NCBI GenBank assembly: GCA_030279155.1
Contig: CM059040.1
Span: 1,059,651 to 1,123,650 of the forward strand
Length of the DNA: 64,000 bases
Source: Forsythia viridissima
Lineage: Eukaryota > Streptophyta > Magnoliopsida > Lamiales > Oleaceae
Reading direction: 5' to 3'
Shown: positions 1 to 12,497 of the stretch, one piece after another
How positions within the stretch are numbered: the first letter of the stretch is position 1
Layout of the letters: every line of letters starts with the position of its first letter
The notes under the pieces: model-generated
The model's input: only the letters and a program-made list of their open reading frames with translations
Databases searched by the model: none
What the model was told of the DNA's origin: nothing
Translations under genes and position numbers: made by a program

Positions 1-274
1 CTTGTAGTGTCATAATAACAGGTAAATGTTCTGGGTTCAAATCTCAATGTCACCCATTTTAATGAATCTGGTAGAACTTCCCATAAAAACTAGACATTTC
101 CATCTTGTATATTTGTAAACATACACAGTATCAACAAATATAGACTCACTTGTTAAAAAAATGATTTTATCTAACGAATAACAAACACACTTTCACAACA
201 CCTTGTACATCTAATAGGAGAATCTTCACATTGTAGATCTAATATAATCACAAAAAAAAGAGTAATTACATTTC

Positions 275-323
<49 letters not shown>

Positions 324-2964
324 CAGAATTTTCCTGTAAAAATTAGACATTTTCACCATGTAATCTAACACAATTGACATTTATAGATTTATATAAACCC
401 TATTGACAATACGGTTGGAAATGGACTAGTTTGACATAATAATTGGGTGGGACCCAAGCTTTGATTTGTCAAAATAAATAGACGATTAATTTCTACGTTT
501 CGAGTAGATGAACGTAATATATTTAATTGTGCAAAACTATTCCATTATGAATAAGAAATTATGGTTGAAAGTTGAACAATAAATGAGGAATAAAATGGAA
601 AATAATTGGAAGGTATTTATCCCACATTGGTTGGAAACTAAACCTTGAACCACTTAATAAACTCCAAGTTTGGAAATGGGATTGGGCCCCAAGGAGCACC
701 GCAAGTCTTTAGAGCGGAAAGGACATAAGCATGCTCATAATCGAACAAAGCGCGCCACCGCCGCACGTTTATTAGAAGTGGACAATAGAGTGGTTGTACC
801 AGAAAAAACTCATTCACGTATTATTGTAATGCCCACTGATGTACCTCATAGTTGGGTTGTACCTTCCTTAGGTGTCAAATGTGATGATGTACCTGGTCGT
901 TTAAATTAGACCTCAATTTTGGTACAACGAGAAGGAGTTTACTATGGCTGGCTCAGCTCGGCACGTGCACGGGTTCGGGTAGTGGGCCGAGGCCGAGGCC
1001 GCGGCTTGTGCTTGGGCTTGGGCTTGGGTCAGGTCAGGCCTATGTCAAATATTAATTTTTTGGATAAAATTTATTCAAATTACATTTTCCTCCAAAGAAA
1101 CAGCTTTTGAGAGTAGAGTATCGATTTGTTTTTAAACTGTGCGCATGATGGTGAATGGAGACAGAGAGATGCGTGGGAAACTGCTCAACCACCACCTTTA
1201 TCATCTAATTAAACCGTCAGCCACCTTTCTCATCTATTTAAATGGGATCCTGAGACTTTGATCATAAACAACAGAACAACATGCATTCTCTCTTCTTCTC
1301 GTTTTTGCATACATATAGTTCCAGTCCTTCAGAGAGTATTTCCCTTCTCCTGGTTCGTCGTTCTTGTAGTACTTGTGCTAGTTCTAAAGTGCTCGATCGT
1401 TGTATCTTGGGAGACTTTTACCACATACCGTAAGCACCGTGTGACGGGGTAAAATCGTCTTAAGGACAGAGAGCCTAGTTCTCGCCTCGATCGTTATTCT
1501 TTCGGATTTTTGTCATGATTTTTTATTCAGTACCATGTTATAGTTTCTGGTCTTTCACAAATGAAAACCATTCACCTGCATGTTATGTTTCTGCTAAACT
1601 GTAAACAGATACTGTAGGTCCATTTTCTATTCCATTTGTGATGTGATCATCCCATAATCATCTCCAAATTTGAATTTCAAATACCACATTCTTATACGAC
1701 TTTCCTAAAAGAGAGTTTCACAATCGGATTTCGGTGTACTCCTTCAACATTTCTGATATATCCTTACATCAGAATTTTTTTTAAGTATTTAAAGTGAATT
1801 CTCATTCTCGTATGAAACATCATCAATCCCTTGTGAGTGAAAGGAACATTGTTGTTGATAATTAACTTTGTTACTGTAATCATGCAGTTTTTCCCACGAG
1901 TGTCAGATTCATAAAATTCTTCGTCTATAACATTTTCTTGTTTGTGGAAACTGTGAATTTAACATCAAGAAGATTTCAGCAAGTATAATGATGGAGTATA
2001 TCGTGGATGGGATCAAATATGAATTTATAATTTTTGGGCTCATGTGACATCATTGGAGGTTAACGTTCATAGATATTGACAAGTATGAACCATGGGAGTT
2101 ACTAATGAATATATTCTTCAATTAACAGGAAGATATAATACAGAAACTATAGGTAATACTGGCACATACTTGACAAGTGAGAATTGAATATGATAATTAC
2201 ACCACACAAACAGTAACAAATGAGGGTCCATAACAAAAACAATATACGGCATTTGAAAAATGAACACATATTTAACGGGATGGCATAACATCGTGTATTT
2301 CTAGATAAACAAGCACAAAGATGAATACATCAAAAGTCGGAAGAATGTATTCATTGTTGAAAAAACTCAAAAACTATAGAATATTGCTGCAAATCAACAA
2401 TGGTAGAGACGAATAGTAGTATAATCACGTTAATGGAATCGGCGAGTTCTCTTAATTAATCTGATTGGATTTTGGTGGAGATTGAGTGTGTAATTAACAA
2501 GAGAATTGGTTTTGCTTTTGTGAAAGAGAAAAAACCAGGAAGAGAGTGGGTTACGTTGAAAATTAAATGACTTAAGGAGTATTTTTGAGTAGTTTCAAAT
2601 ATTAATCCTAATAATTAAGGATGATATGATTTGGTGTCCTCAAAAGTAGCAAATTGTTAATAATTGAATTTGAATATCAAAATATATAAATTAATAATTT
2701 ATAATTAAATACAGTAAATACATATGATAATTAATAATATTAAAAAAATTAAAGACAATCTAGTATATTTGAAATCCATGAAAAAAAGTAAGTAGAATTT
2801 CTAATTATCGCTTAATTTAATAATGCACATACTAAATTTACTTGAAATGCAACGTTTTTTGTCATACATTTTGACCGAAATTTGGGTCCAAAAGCCTCAT
2901 TTGGTCGAGAAAACTTTTAGTACTCTTGGAGTATTGTAACTATCACTATTTAATTGACATGTGT
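1..2964. other. No gene recognised
   Basis: AT-rich, with an (AT)n run at 279-320. The block 600-1500 is richer in GC, has a promoter-like CTATTTAAATGG at 1233 and short open frames (670-909, 919-1110), and could be an old LTR, but no partner LTR or PBS was found. Nothing else is supported. Confidence 0.4.
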
Positions 2965-2973
2965 ATGTTTGAG

Positions 2974-4198
2974 GGAAAATGCTAGATGTACAGAATGGGT
3001 TACAGAAGATACTCGTCCTTAGCAAATTGATTTGGAAAGTATGTGGGCTCCATAAGTTGTTCATTTGTGCTTTTTTTTTTCAAACTTATTTAACTGATGT
3101 TTGTTTTAGTTTTTTTATTTTATTTTTTTAAAACTTATTTTTAACTATATATTTTATAAGACCCACAAATTTTAATCATATATTTTATCAATTCTTATCA
3201 AAAACTCCTAAAAACTACTTTTAATTAATCTGTAATTTATTTGAATTGCACGTATGCTTTTTATTACCCGACAAAATCACTTTAACAAATTTGAGCATAT
3301 ACTGCGACAAAATCACTGAGCATATAAAAATTATTTATTTTGTCACAGTATATACTCAAGTTTGTTAAAGTGATTTTGTCGATCTAATTAAGGTGATGAA
3401 AAACATACGTGCAATTCTAATAAAGTATGTTTCTTTTGATTTATTTTTTTTTCTAATGAGTTATTTTGGGCACAAACAAATACTTCTCTATCCGTTTAAA
3501 TAATTTATTTAAATTATCAGTGATGAAAAACGTACGTGCAATCAGAAGTAGATCCAGGAAATTAGTTCACGGGAACTTAATTTTTTTTTTTAACCTGGCT
3601 TTTTAAAGAATAAAAACAAGTGTTTATTCTCTTGGCCGAAACTCGATTTTCTATTTATAAATTCTAAAAACAAAACACACACCCACACACAAAATAATCT
3701 GTCAACAATTCAACAATAGACCGTCAATACACAACAATCTAATAAAAATTCACAAGGCAACAAAATTGGCTAACAAGACAACAAAATAAGCTGACAAAGT
3801 ACAATAATACAATAATAAGTTTAAGCCAATATTGGAGCACAAATAAGTTTAAAATTTGTGAATCCTACAAAATATGTGGATTCAACAATAGGTTGGTAAG
3901 ACACAACAATTAAATAAATTGCAGATTAATTAAAAGTAGTTTTTAGGAATTTTTGATAAAAGTTGATAAAATATATGATTAAAATTTGTGGGTCTTATAA
4001 AATATATAGTTAAAAATAAGTTTTAAAAAAATAAAATAAAATAACTTAAACAAACATCAATTAAATAAGTTTGAAAAAAAAAAAAGGCACAAATGAACAA
4101 CTTATGGAGCCCCACATGCTTTCCAAATCAATTTGCCAAGGACATGTATCTTCTATAATCCATTCTGTACAACCCTTTCTGTACATCTAGCATTTCCC
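2974..4198. mobile_element. Long-TIR MULE-like element
   Basis: TIRs of about 260-290 bases (start GGAAAATGCTAGATGTACAG; end rc GGGAAATGCTAGATGTACAG) with a perfect 9-bp TSD ATGTTTGAG (2965-2973, 4199-4207). There is no transposase frame in the 1.2 kb. A 175-base hairpin (3243-3417) is nested within. Confidence 0.85.
3243..3417. mobile_element. Nested hairpin element
   Basis: Ends GAATTGCACGTATG and CATACGTGCAATTC are exact inverted copies, followed inward by inverted 'gacaaaatcactttaacaaa' and 'gcatatactg' blocks. A further 'gatgaaaaacgtacgtgcaat' piece lies at about 3523-3543, so the family is present more than once here. Confidence 0.6.
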
Positions 4199-4207
4199 AT
4201 GTTTGAG

Positions 4208-5308
4208 TCCCAATTAAACACTTGGTCCCTATTATTCAATATATTCGTTAATTAAATGCTGACAGAGAGTAGCTAGTGAGTAATCTATACTAGAAGAGTA
4301 CTAGAAATAAAATCCGTTTTGGTCATTCCGTCAAGTTCTCTAATTAATCCAGAATAGTAATTAAATTAATACGTGAAACGTGGATTTGAAAATTATATTT
4401 TGTCTTGTTTTAAAAAAAAAAATTTACCACCAAAGTGATAAAAATACTCGATTTTTTTTTTTTTTTTTGGAAAATTTGGGCAGCAGTTGTTTCATTTGAT
4501 TAAAACTCCTTTTTTACATATAAGAAAAGAAATTAAAATATTCATCCAATTGAATTAGTAGTCTATAAAAAATATTCATCCTAAAGAAAATATCTCAACA
4601 AAATAACAGTCATTGCATCTATGTTGTACGTACGTGAAAGTGACTTGAGGTATAAAAAAAGAAAAAGAAAAAGAAAAAGAAAAAGAAAAAGAAAAAGAGT
4701 TAATTCCATCAATTGTCATTAAGGACCTACTTGAGAGATTTTTTCCCATCATTTTTATTGGTTTTGGATGGTAGCATTTATGAGAGGCTGAAAAAGAAGT
4801 ATATTGTACTTTGGAGGTGTATTTCTAAGTATTTTTTGCCATTTTTCAAATTTTTTTTCCAATTTAACTCATTTTAAAAAACATACTTCATTCTTCATAT
4901 TCTCTCCAAACGCAAATTTTGCTCGAAGCCATTGTGTTCTCTCCTTTCGCAGTAGCCAAATTCACAAGTCAAGGCTCATTGGATAAAAAAATTATTTGTC
5001 TGTTCTACTTAAATAATTTTTTATGAACTATTGAATTATTTTTAGAATTTTTTGCAAGCGAATATATATTTTTATTTTTAGATATTGATTACTCAAATCT
5101 AAAGAGGAAAAAAGTAAGAAATTAATTTTTTGCAATGGAATATATTTTCTACAAGTAATTAATGAGAAAAATTAAAAAAAAAAAAAATTAGAAAAAATAG
5201 TCCAAATGTTAATCCACACACAATAGAAAATGATTGGATAAACTATTTAAAACTATATTGAATTGTAAAAAGCGACATACATATTTACTCTATTGTTTAC
5301 ACATATCT
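4208..5308. other. No gene; (AAAAAG)n tract
   Basis: AT-rich sequence with an (AAAAAG)n purine tract at 4655-4698. No coding signal. Confidence 0.5.
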
Positions 5309-5317
5309 ATTTTTAAT

Positions 5318-6280
5318 GGGAATATGGCGCAAATTGTCCTAAACATTTGCCTCATTGGAAAAATGGTCCATAACCTTTATTTTTTTGCCACGAACGTCCC
5401 TAATCTATGTGTTTTGGTATGCAATTAGTCCTTATTTGATGAAAAAGACCAACATGTCTTTAATTTTAATTAGAAAAAATTGCAGTTGAGTTCATAATCT
5501 TTGCAAAAGGTAAATGGGTCTGGTAATTTTATTTAATAATATTTAATTTAGCTTACTAAAGATTTTATTATAGTCGTGTCAATTAAATTTTTCATAAGAG
5601 AAAAAATATTAAATTATTGTGCTTTAAGTATATATAATTGCTATGTGATGACGAAAAACTTGAATAAAAATTAAGATAAATAAATAACAAAATGACATAT
5701 ATAATTTATTACATTCAACCAATCTTATTATGCTTTTATTTAACATAAAAATAATAACAATAATTATTTTACAAATTTGCTTATATTTTTGAATGAAATG
5801 ATAACAAAACGATAAATTAAAATGTGAAAAATATAATTGGAGTTCTAATATTTGTAGTTAATAACTATAAAAAAAATTTAATTTTAAATAATGTAATTGC
5901 TTAATAATAAAATTAATAATTTTATTTAATACGTTTGTTAATAATTATGAGCTTAAATTTTAGTTTTTTTAATAGTTACAAAATAGTTTATATATATTAT
6001 AGTCTTAATTCAAAAAAAAAAAAAATAGAACTCGTTAGTTTCCTTTTATTTTTTTATAAAAAATAAAGGTATTTGACCAATTTGCACATTTTTCAAATGT
6101 TGGGAACTCAATTCCAATTTTTCTTTATTAAAATGAAGGGTATATTTGTCTTTTTTGTCAAATAAATATGGATTGTGTACCAAAACACATAGGTGTTAGG
6201 ATGTCTATGCTAAAATACAAACGTTATGGACCATTTTCGCACTGAGGACAAAAGTTATCAACGATTTGCGCCAAATTCTC
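5318..6280. mobile_element. Long-TIR MULE-like element
   Basis: Ends GGGAATATGGCGCAAAT and ATTTGCGCCAAATTCTC, with arms extending over 130 bases ('aaatggtccataac', 'tatgtgttttggta', 'tatttg..aaaa.gac'). The TSD is ATTTTTAAT/TTTTTTAAT (8 of 9). The internal part is AT-rich with no gene. Confidence 0.75.
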
Positions 6281-6289
6281 TTTTTTAAT

Positions 6290-7952
6290 ACATGTGTATA
6301 TATTTAATTAATTTTATTCTTTTAAAAGACTTTCACAACTGCTGGATAATAAATTCTCAAGCACGAGTTCGACTGTTTTAAAAACAGTTACTAAAAACCA
6401 TCCAAAACTGGACCACTCATAAACGCCCAAAACTGATACTTTAAAAAAATCACATAACTGGTACTCAAAAACTCCCAAACCCTTAAGCTTTTGTAAAATT
6501 TTAAGTTGGCCATTAAATTTTTTTTTCTAACTCATTTAGTCAATAAATTATTAATGGTTTCACCATTGGTCACCCGATACGTGTAATCCGATGACGTTTG
6601 GATTTCTTGAATAAAATATGTACATGATTTCTTCCCACAAGGTAGGAATTTTACCTTTTTCATTGCTGCTACCGTAGGTTAAGTTTAAGGTTAGGGTTTA
6701 GTTTAGATGAAAGATGTATTTGGAATTTTTTTCAAACAATCATGGTTTTATTTCAACTAATTGAGTTTGACCAAATAAATTAACATCTATTATTCCAACT
6801 AATTGAGTGAACAATCATAGTTTTATTTCAACTAATTGAGTTTCGCCAATTGAATTAACGTCTGTTCAACCTCCAAACGAGGGCTTTTTGGTAGTATTTT
6901 GAGTGTTTTGAATAAGATTATTATTGAATTTTACTTTCGTGAGTGTAGGACGGAATTCTCAAACTTGAGTTGCATATGTGAAAGTTGCAAGAAAATTGAG
7001 AGAAGTTGAGGGTTTGAAGTAATTAAGATCAAGAGCTAAGCGTTAGAGATGAAGAAAAGGCGACCAAGTCAAGTTGGCGCGCATATTCTAAAGAGCAAAT
7101 CAAGCACGTGCAAAAGAGGTCTCTATAGCACACTGCAATAGTTGAGATCTCACTTCGTGGTAGAAGACAAAAAAAGTTGCAAGCACAAATCAAAGAAATA
7201 AACCACACTTCACAAAGTTGTGAGCGCAACTTTTTCAGGCTAAATCAAAGTTGCGTCGCAACTCTGCTGAAAGAGAATCGACTTTTACTTGACTTGCACG
7301 ATTCCAATGGCACTTAAAAGAGTTCTTACACAATTTTTCATGACTAAAACTCTTCTTCTTTGTATACTACATGTCTTTAACATCAGGGGGTTAGAAAACA
7401 TATCAATACACAAGCTACCAATGCCAAATTATCTCATTTAGGGTTTGAAGAAGATTGAAGAAGAAGAATGAAGCTTGAAGATTCAACATGACAATTGAAG
7501 ACTCGACCTTAAATCTTCGTTTCATCTTTATTTTTATTTCGAGTGATGTTGTTTTCAACGATTATGTGTTTATACTCGATGAACATGTTTGACTAAATTT
7601 CTAGTTAGGATGAACAGTGTAAACTAGTATTAATGATTTAATTTAATATTTTAAATTCTACTCCAATTATGATTTTGTGTTGATTTTTTTTTTTTATCAT
7701 TGCCTTGATTGATTTCATAAATTTGGCTAGGTTATAAATTGTAGTGAATTCTTGTTGAAAATGAGAAGTAAAATATACCAATTTAACACTAGTGATAAAA
7801 ATCATAAGTTTAGTTAAGAGAGAGATACTCTTATAATTTGTAAGATATATAGTGTGTTAATATTCCTTGTGATTGAATACATATAATTAGATTTATTGTG
7901 ATTTATATAGAAATATAGTAAATTCGCAATTTTGAATTGAGTTTGAATTTAC

Positions 7953-8002
<50 letters not shown>

Positions 8003-8724
8003 CAAATATTTTTAGAAAATTCGATGTTAACGAAGAAAATAATGTCATAACTCGATAAACGAAATTAAAGCAGAAAAACTATAGTGAACTCATGAAGTCC
8101 TAACATTTTTGTATTGGATTCCAACCGTTTCATAGCTTTTTATAGTTGTTAGTTAAAAAACCACCAAACTAATTGAATTTTTAGTTTGTTCAAATAATAA
8201 TCAGAATCAATTTAGATATGTAATAATAACACATTTCTGGTGGAATTGACATTATACTCTTATATTTTATTACTTGTCGCGATATTGTACAATTGCGATT
8301 TCGACGAACAATATCCATTAAGCAAAAAAACACTATACTCAGGCTATGCCGATGATGAACTAGTATAACTAGGGCACATGAAGTGCAATTCTTTAATTTT
8401 TACTATTTTATATTGTAAACCCCGTCACCACAAGAGGTAAGTTCACTTGTATTGCATTGAGGTGGAGGTTAGACTTTACCCCCTCCTAAGTCTGTATTAT
8501 ATTTTATGTTTATTATGAATAAAACATGTCATCCATAGTGGTTTCATTGAAAAAGAAAAAAGAGAGAGATATAAAAGAGGCATCAACTTTAACAAGGGCT
8601 TTGAACGGTACCCTCAATATCAGCTAATATATTAGAAGATCATCCAAAACCTATACGAGAAAGAAGATATACATACTTGTGTTTACATGTATCTTTCTCT
8701 CTCTCCCCTCCCCCCACCCCCCTC

Positions 8725-8757
<33 letters not shown>
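6290..8757. other. No gene; local repeats and microsatellites
   Basis: A roughly 80-base direct duplication lies at about 6730-6850 ('aacaatcat-gttttatttcaactaattgagttt'). There are (GA)n at 7955-7998 and (CA)n at 8728-8760. No gene or transposon end was recognised. Confidence 0.5.
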
Positions 8758-8764
<7 letters not shown>

Positions 8765-9264
8765 GATGGTGATGCATCAATGATCATTGTCATGATATTC
8801 TCCAATTCTGCCACCTCTCATATTGAATTTCTTCAACCTTCCAATCCAAGTCTCCAAATGAGAAATTATATTCAAATTGTGGGATCGAGGCAGTCTTGTC
8901 AATTCATAGACAAATCACTTTATTCAAGCATTAAGGATTGAGAACCTTATGCCTACAATGGGGCCAATGGAAGCTGATGCCAATGAAAACAATGAGGCCA
9001 CTTTTTATGCATCAAAAAAAAAAAAAAAACTTTAGTTGAAATTTTACTAATGTTGATACGAGGAAAAGTCGGGAAAAATCAAGATCTCTCTCTATTTAAT
9101 GCAAAAAACATGCACGTAAGTGGACATATTGATGCATATATCTTGTTTCGACTATGTTTTGAAAAGTCCGTAGTACAATTGATGCATCGGGGTGTTCTAA
9201 GTGATGCACAGCTTGATCAAATATGGAATCACAAAATCAAATTTCAGCTAGTTAATCATTTGCA
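8758..9264 (-). pseudogene. HKT 3' remnant (second copy)
   Basis: Minus-strand 8845-8788 matches the end of HKT exon 3 (GRLKKFNMRGGR) and then degenerates. It joins directly to 8850-9264, which matches intron 1 of the intact gene (about 13082-13395: shared 'caaggcagtcttgtca', 'aaggattgagaacct', 'atggaatcacaaaatcaaat'). The equivalent of 12353-13080, which is exon 2 and most of exon 3, is deleted. It is clearly a dead relic of another tandem HKT copy. It ends at the junction with the copia gag tail near 9265. Confidence 0.75.
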
Positions 9265-9348
9265 TTTTATTGCAATAGTTACACCATTGACCCTATTTTG
9301 TTCCCTTGCCTCTTCCAGCCTCTATATTTCCCCCTCTGGAGTTTGTTT

Positions 9349-10799
9349 TGTTAGAGTTATATTAGTAGTAGAATTATACTAGTAGTATATTATATATGAT
9401 AGAGTTATATTAGCATTAATATTAGAGTGTTTTACATTATATATGTTAGTGTTTGCATTAGTATAAATACGAGTTGTATCTATTATTTGATTATCACATT
9501 TGCTTAATAAATTGTTTATGTCATTTGCTTAAGAAGATTGATTGTTCTTTCTTTCTTTTTGTTCTTCTCTTCTTAGTTTAATTTATATTATTATTAGAAC
9601 TTTCACATAGTATCAGAACAAGTTTGATCCGACTTGGTTTAAACTTGAAATCGCTTCCGTTCTCCGGCGAGTGGCCTTGTGCCACTCGTCTGGCAATTAC
9701 TTGGACCATTTAGTTTGTTTGGGGTATTTATGTCTAAGTCAATTTAGAATTTGGAATTTGGAATTTGTCCAGTTGTTCTGTTCTGGAATTTGGTTCGTTT
9801 TCCATCCAGGTGACAATATGGAATTTGTTTGGTTTTGTTGATCAGGAATTCGGTATTTGGTATTTGCATCCAGTAATTTGGATTTGGAATTTGGTCAAGT
9901 AACCTGGAATCTGTTGGTTTTGTTTCCGATTAATTTAGAATTTGGTATTTGATATTTTATCCAGTAATCTAGAATTTGGTCCAGTTAATTTGAAATTTGA
10001 TATGTGGTCAAGTTAATCTGGAATTTTGGTCTCCATTTTCAATCCCCTTCTACTCTTCTTTTTTCCTTTCTTTTCTTATTCTTTTCTTCTGTTTTGTGTT
10101 CTTTCGATAATACTGGTTTTTGTCCATTTTTAAGTGATTATCTTATCTCTTGGAAGAGTAAGAAGCAAACTGTTGTTTTCCGTTCTTATGCTGAAGCAAA
10201 GTATCGTGATATGGCGTCTACTACCACTGAGATTGTAGCGTTGGTTACTTGCAAACATGGGTGTTCATCTTTCCTCTCCAAATCCTATATATTGTGATAA
10301 TAAGAGTACTATTCAGATCTTCTACAACTCTGTGTTCCATGAGCGAACGAAGCATATTGAGATTGATTGTCATATCATTCGCCACCATCTTCAGCATGGC
10401 ACTATTTCCTTATATTTTGTCTCTTCATCGTTACAACTTGCTGACTTTTACACGAAGTCTCATCCGGTCCATTGTTTTTATTTCTTGCTTGGCAAACTCT
10501 CACTACTTCTTGTTATAGCATCGTGAGTTTGAGTGGGGATGTTAGAGTTATACTGGTAGTAGAATTATACTAGTAGTATATTATATATGGTAGAGTTATA
10601 TTAGCATTAATATTAGAGTGTTTTACCTTATATATGTTAGTGTTTGTATTAGTATAAATACGAGTTGTATTTATTATTTGGTTATCCCATTTGCTTAATA
10701 AAATTGGTTATGTCGTTTGCTTAATAAGATTGATTCTTCTTTCTTCCTTTTTGTTCTTCTCTTCTTAGTTTAATTTATATTATTGTTAGAACTTTTACA
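9349..10799 (+). mobile_element. Internally deleted Ty1/copia element with two LTRs
   Basis: 5' LTR 9349-9607 and 3' LTR 10540-10799 (about 260 bases, TGTTAGAG...ACA), near-identical in long runs. A PBS-like TAGTATCAGAAC follows the 5' LTR, and a purine tract GAGTGGGGA precedes the 3' LTR. The TSD TGTTT is perfect (9344-9348, 10800-10804). Only about 930 internal bases remain, including the 3' end of pol (RNase H). It inserted into an older minus-strand copia gag: reading the flanks together without the element continues the gag frame (GGQT then NSRGGN). Confidence 0.92.
10136..10526 (+). pseudogene. Copia RNase H fragment
   Basis: C-terminal end of copia Pol. It reads SWKSKKQTVVFRSYAEAKYR in one frame, then after a frame change near 10255 YCDNKSTIQI, HERTKHIEIDCH and SLQLADFYTKS, the normal order for a copia RNase H. 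It stops at 10524-10526, just before the purine tract. Everything upstream (gag, protease, integrase, RT) is missing. Confidence 0.85.
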
Positions 10800-10804
10800 T
10801 GTTT

Positions 10805-11763
10805 GTCCACCAGTTGGTTTGTTAACTTCAAAGGCTAGTCCATCTGAGGGTATTTTTGATGCAGGATCATCTATCATCACAGTTCTTCTCTCTTCAGCCC
10901 TTACAATAGAGAACACTTCATTCCCTGATGGCAAGGGTTCTTTCCCAATGACACAAACTCTTATTTGATCATATTCAACATTAAGGCCAGCCAAAAAATC
11001 AAATACTTTTTCTTGTTCAACAATTTCTTGTAAGATGGTAATATCATCAACACATTTCATCTTGCAATTTTGGCATAAATCCAGTTGAAGCCATAAGTTT
11101 TTCATGATGTTATAGTATTCAGTGACAGATAAAATACCTTGTTTGGTTGTTAAGGCTTTGAGTCTCAATTCACATATCTATGAAGCATCTTGTACCTTGG
11201 AATATGTCTATTGAAGTGTCTCCCAATTTCCTTTGCTTATCCTATAAACTCGAACCAAACCGTTAGTGCACTTGACACTTGACTGTATCCCAAATCTGTT
11301 TTTGAAGTGATTTTTTGAAAACTTTGGTAAGTGTACTTAAAGTCCTACATACAAATCCCGCTAATTTCTGGCTGCATGGAGTTCCATAACCAAGACGTGA
11401 ACATAGAATCTTCTCCATCCCAGGCAGAGAATTTCGGATCATCCTTGCTTGGTGATGGTCCAATTAAATGGCTTAGTTACCCTTTTCCTTTTAAGAAAGT
11501 CATCACCAATTGAGACCATGAAAGATAGTTTCTGCCATTCAACCTATATGGGTCTTGAATAATCACTACTAAAAATTGCATTTTTACCAATGGATATTTA
11601 CCAATGGATTTGTTCCGTTGGTAATCGGCAACGGATTATCCGTTGGAAAATGTTATAGCATTTCGCCTACGACAATCAGCAACGGAATAATATGGTACTC
11701 TCCGGTTGGTGAGTGATTGGACAAAGGCAGGTTTGTGTTAGATACTGGAGATGTCTCTGACAT
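10805..11763 (-). pseudogene. Copia gag (UBN2-type) pseudogene
   Basis: It starts MSETSPVSNTNLPLS. After the CACTA-like insert it resumes PYRLNGRNYLSWSQLVMTF, then SAWDGEDSMFTSWLWNSM, KGNWETLQ, ALTTKQGILSVTEYYN, FLAGLNVEYDQIRV and IVRAEERR. This is the typical plant copia capsid order. Several stops (near 11463, 11340 and 11180) kill it. A short continuation lies beyond the nested element at 9348-9265. Confidence 0.8.
11563..11691. mobile_element. CACTA-like terminal fragment
   Basis: It begins CACTACTAAAAATTGC and contains repeated 'accaatggat' and 'ccgttggtaa' motifs in both orientations, as in CACTA subterminal regions. It interrupts the gag frame. No matching opposite terminus was found, so it is only a tentative call. 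Confidence 0.4.
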
Positions 11764-11908
11764 GGTAATGGAAAGGAGAATAAATCTGAATGAATAGGCT
11801 ACTTTATCTCTGCGAGAATAAGAAGGAAAATCAAGAATTTGCCAATGGATTCTGTAAACATATTAACCCTAAATCTCTGATACCATGTTGTGAAATATAT
11901 GCTTATAT

Positions 11909-12088
11909 GAGTAATGATCTAATGCCCATAGTGGGCATTCTTATTTGGCCCACTGGACACTTGTCCAGTGAGCATTGGAAGATGAAAAAGTATTTGACAA
12001 ACAAGTCAAACACTCCTCCAATATCCACTGGACACTTGTCCAGTGGGCCAAATAAGAATTGCCCACTATGGGCATTAGATCATCTCCC
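11909..12088. mobile_element. Hairpin MITE (MULE-like), nested palindromes
   Basis: 180 bases forming a near-complete foldback. Arm ATGATCTAATGCCCATAGTG is mirrored by the right end CACTATGGGCATTAGATCAT. Each arm also contains its own palindromes: GCCCATAGTGGGC, and a 22-base near-perfect CCACTGGACA-CT-TGTCCAGTGG on the right (one mismatch on the left). The TSD ATGCTTATAT is perfect and 10 bases long (11899-11908, 12089-12098), matching Mutator-type insertion. It sits in the copia LTR about 210 bases past the HKT stop codon. Confidence 0.85.
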
Positions 12089-12298
12089 ATGCTTATATTT
12101 CTGAATAATACAATACAACATTTATAGGGAATTATCTTATACAAATAAGGAAAATATCCTATACAAACCAGCCTACACATCTACCTATTAAAGAGTAATA
12201 ACAATTGTACAATATTAAAATCACAGAAATAGTTGACTTCCTATGATTCAGCGAATCATATGTGATCTGTCAACAACATATATAGTGATGCATGCTTG

Positions 12299-12497
12299 TC
12301 ATGATAGTCTCCAAGCTCTACCACCTCTCATAGTGAATTTCTTCAACCTTCCAAAGATCATCACAAGAATGAGGATAAATTTACCCTTGTCACTCCATCT
12401 TCCGGCGAATCCATACGATGCATCTTTACAGTATCCTTCTGGATTAATCTGCCTTGCACAACTGTATCCGGTCGAGAGTCCGACGTTCCCATATGCA
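12299..12497 (-). other. HKT1: HKT exon 3
   Basis: The acceptor TCTTAAG precedes TGCATATGGG. The exon supplies the fourth filter region (SAYGNVGLSTGYS), the conserved CKDASYGFAGRWS stretch and the basic C-terminus GRLKKFTMRGGRAWRLS, then TGA. The tract 5' of the acceptor is strongly pyrimidine-rich on the minus strand, as expected for a 3' splice site. Confidence 0.88.

Larger units (their letters stand above)
9265..12223 (-). mobile_element. Older nested copia fragment (LTR, PBS, gag)
   Basis: Minus-strand Ty1/copia piece. The LTR is about 12223-11889 (TGATTTTAATATT...TTTCACA, with CCTATAAATG as a TATA box). The PBS TGGTATCAGAG is at 11885-11875, then a leader, then gag from ATG 11763. It is interrupted by a hairpin MITE (11909-12088), a CACTA-like stretch (about 11563-11691) and the deleted copia element (9349-10799). 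It ends in a decayed zinc-knuckle region (WCNYCNK) near 9265. The LTR lies just downstream of the HKT stop codon. Confidence 0.75.

Noticed and set aside
670..909. 79-aa open frame as a gene
   Set aside because: No family motif, no splice or conservation signal; basic composition alone is not enough.
11790..12180. Overlapping frames on both strands as small proteins
   Set aside because: They are translations of the hairpin MITE arms and copia LTR; the same residues recur in opposite strands because of the inverted repeat.
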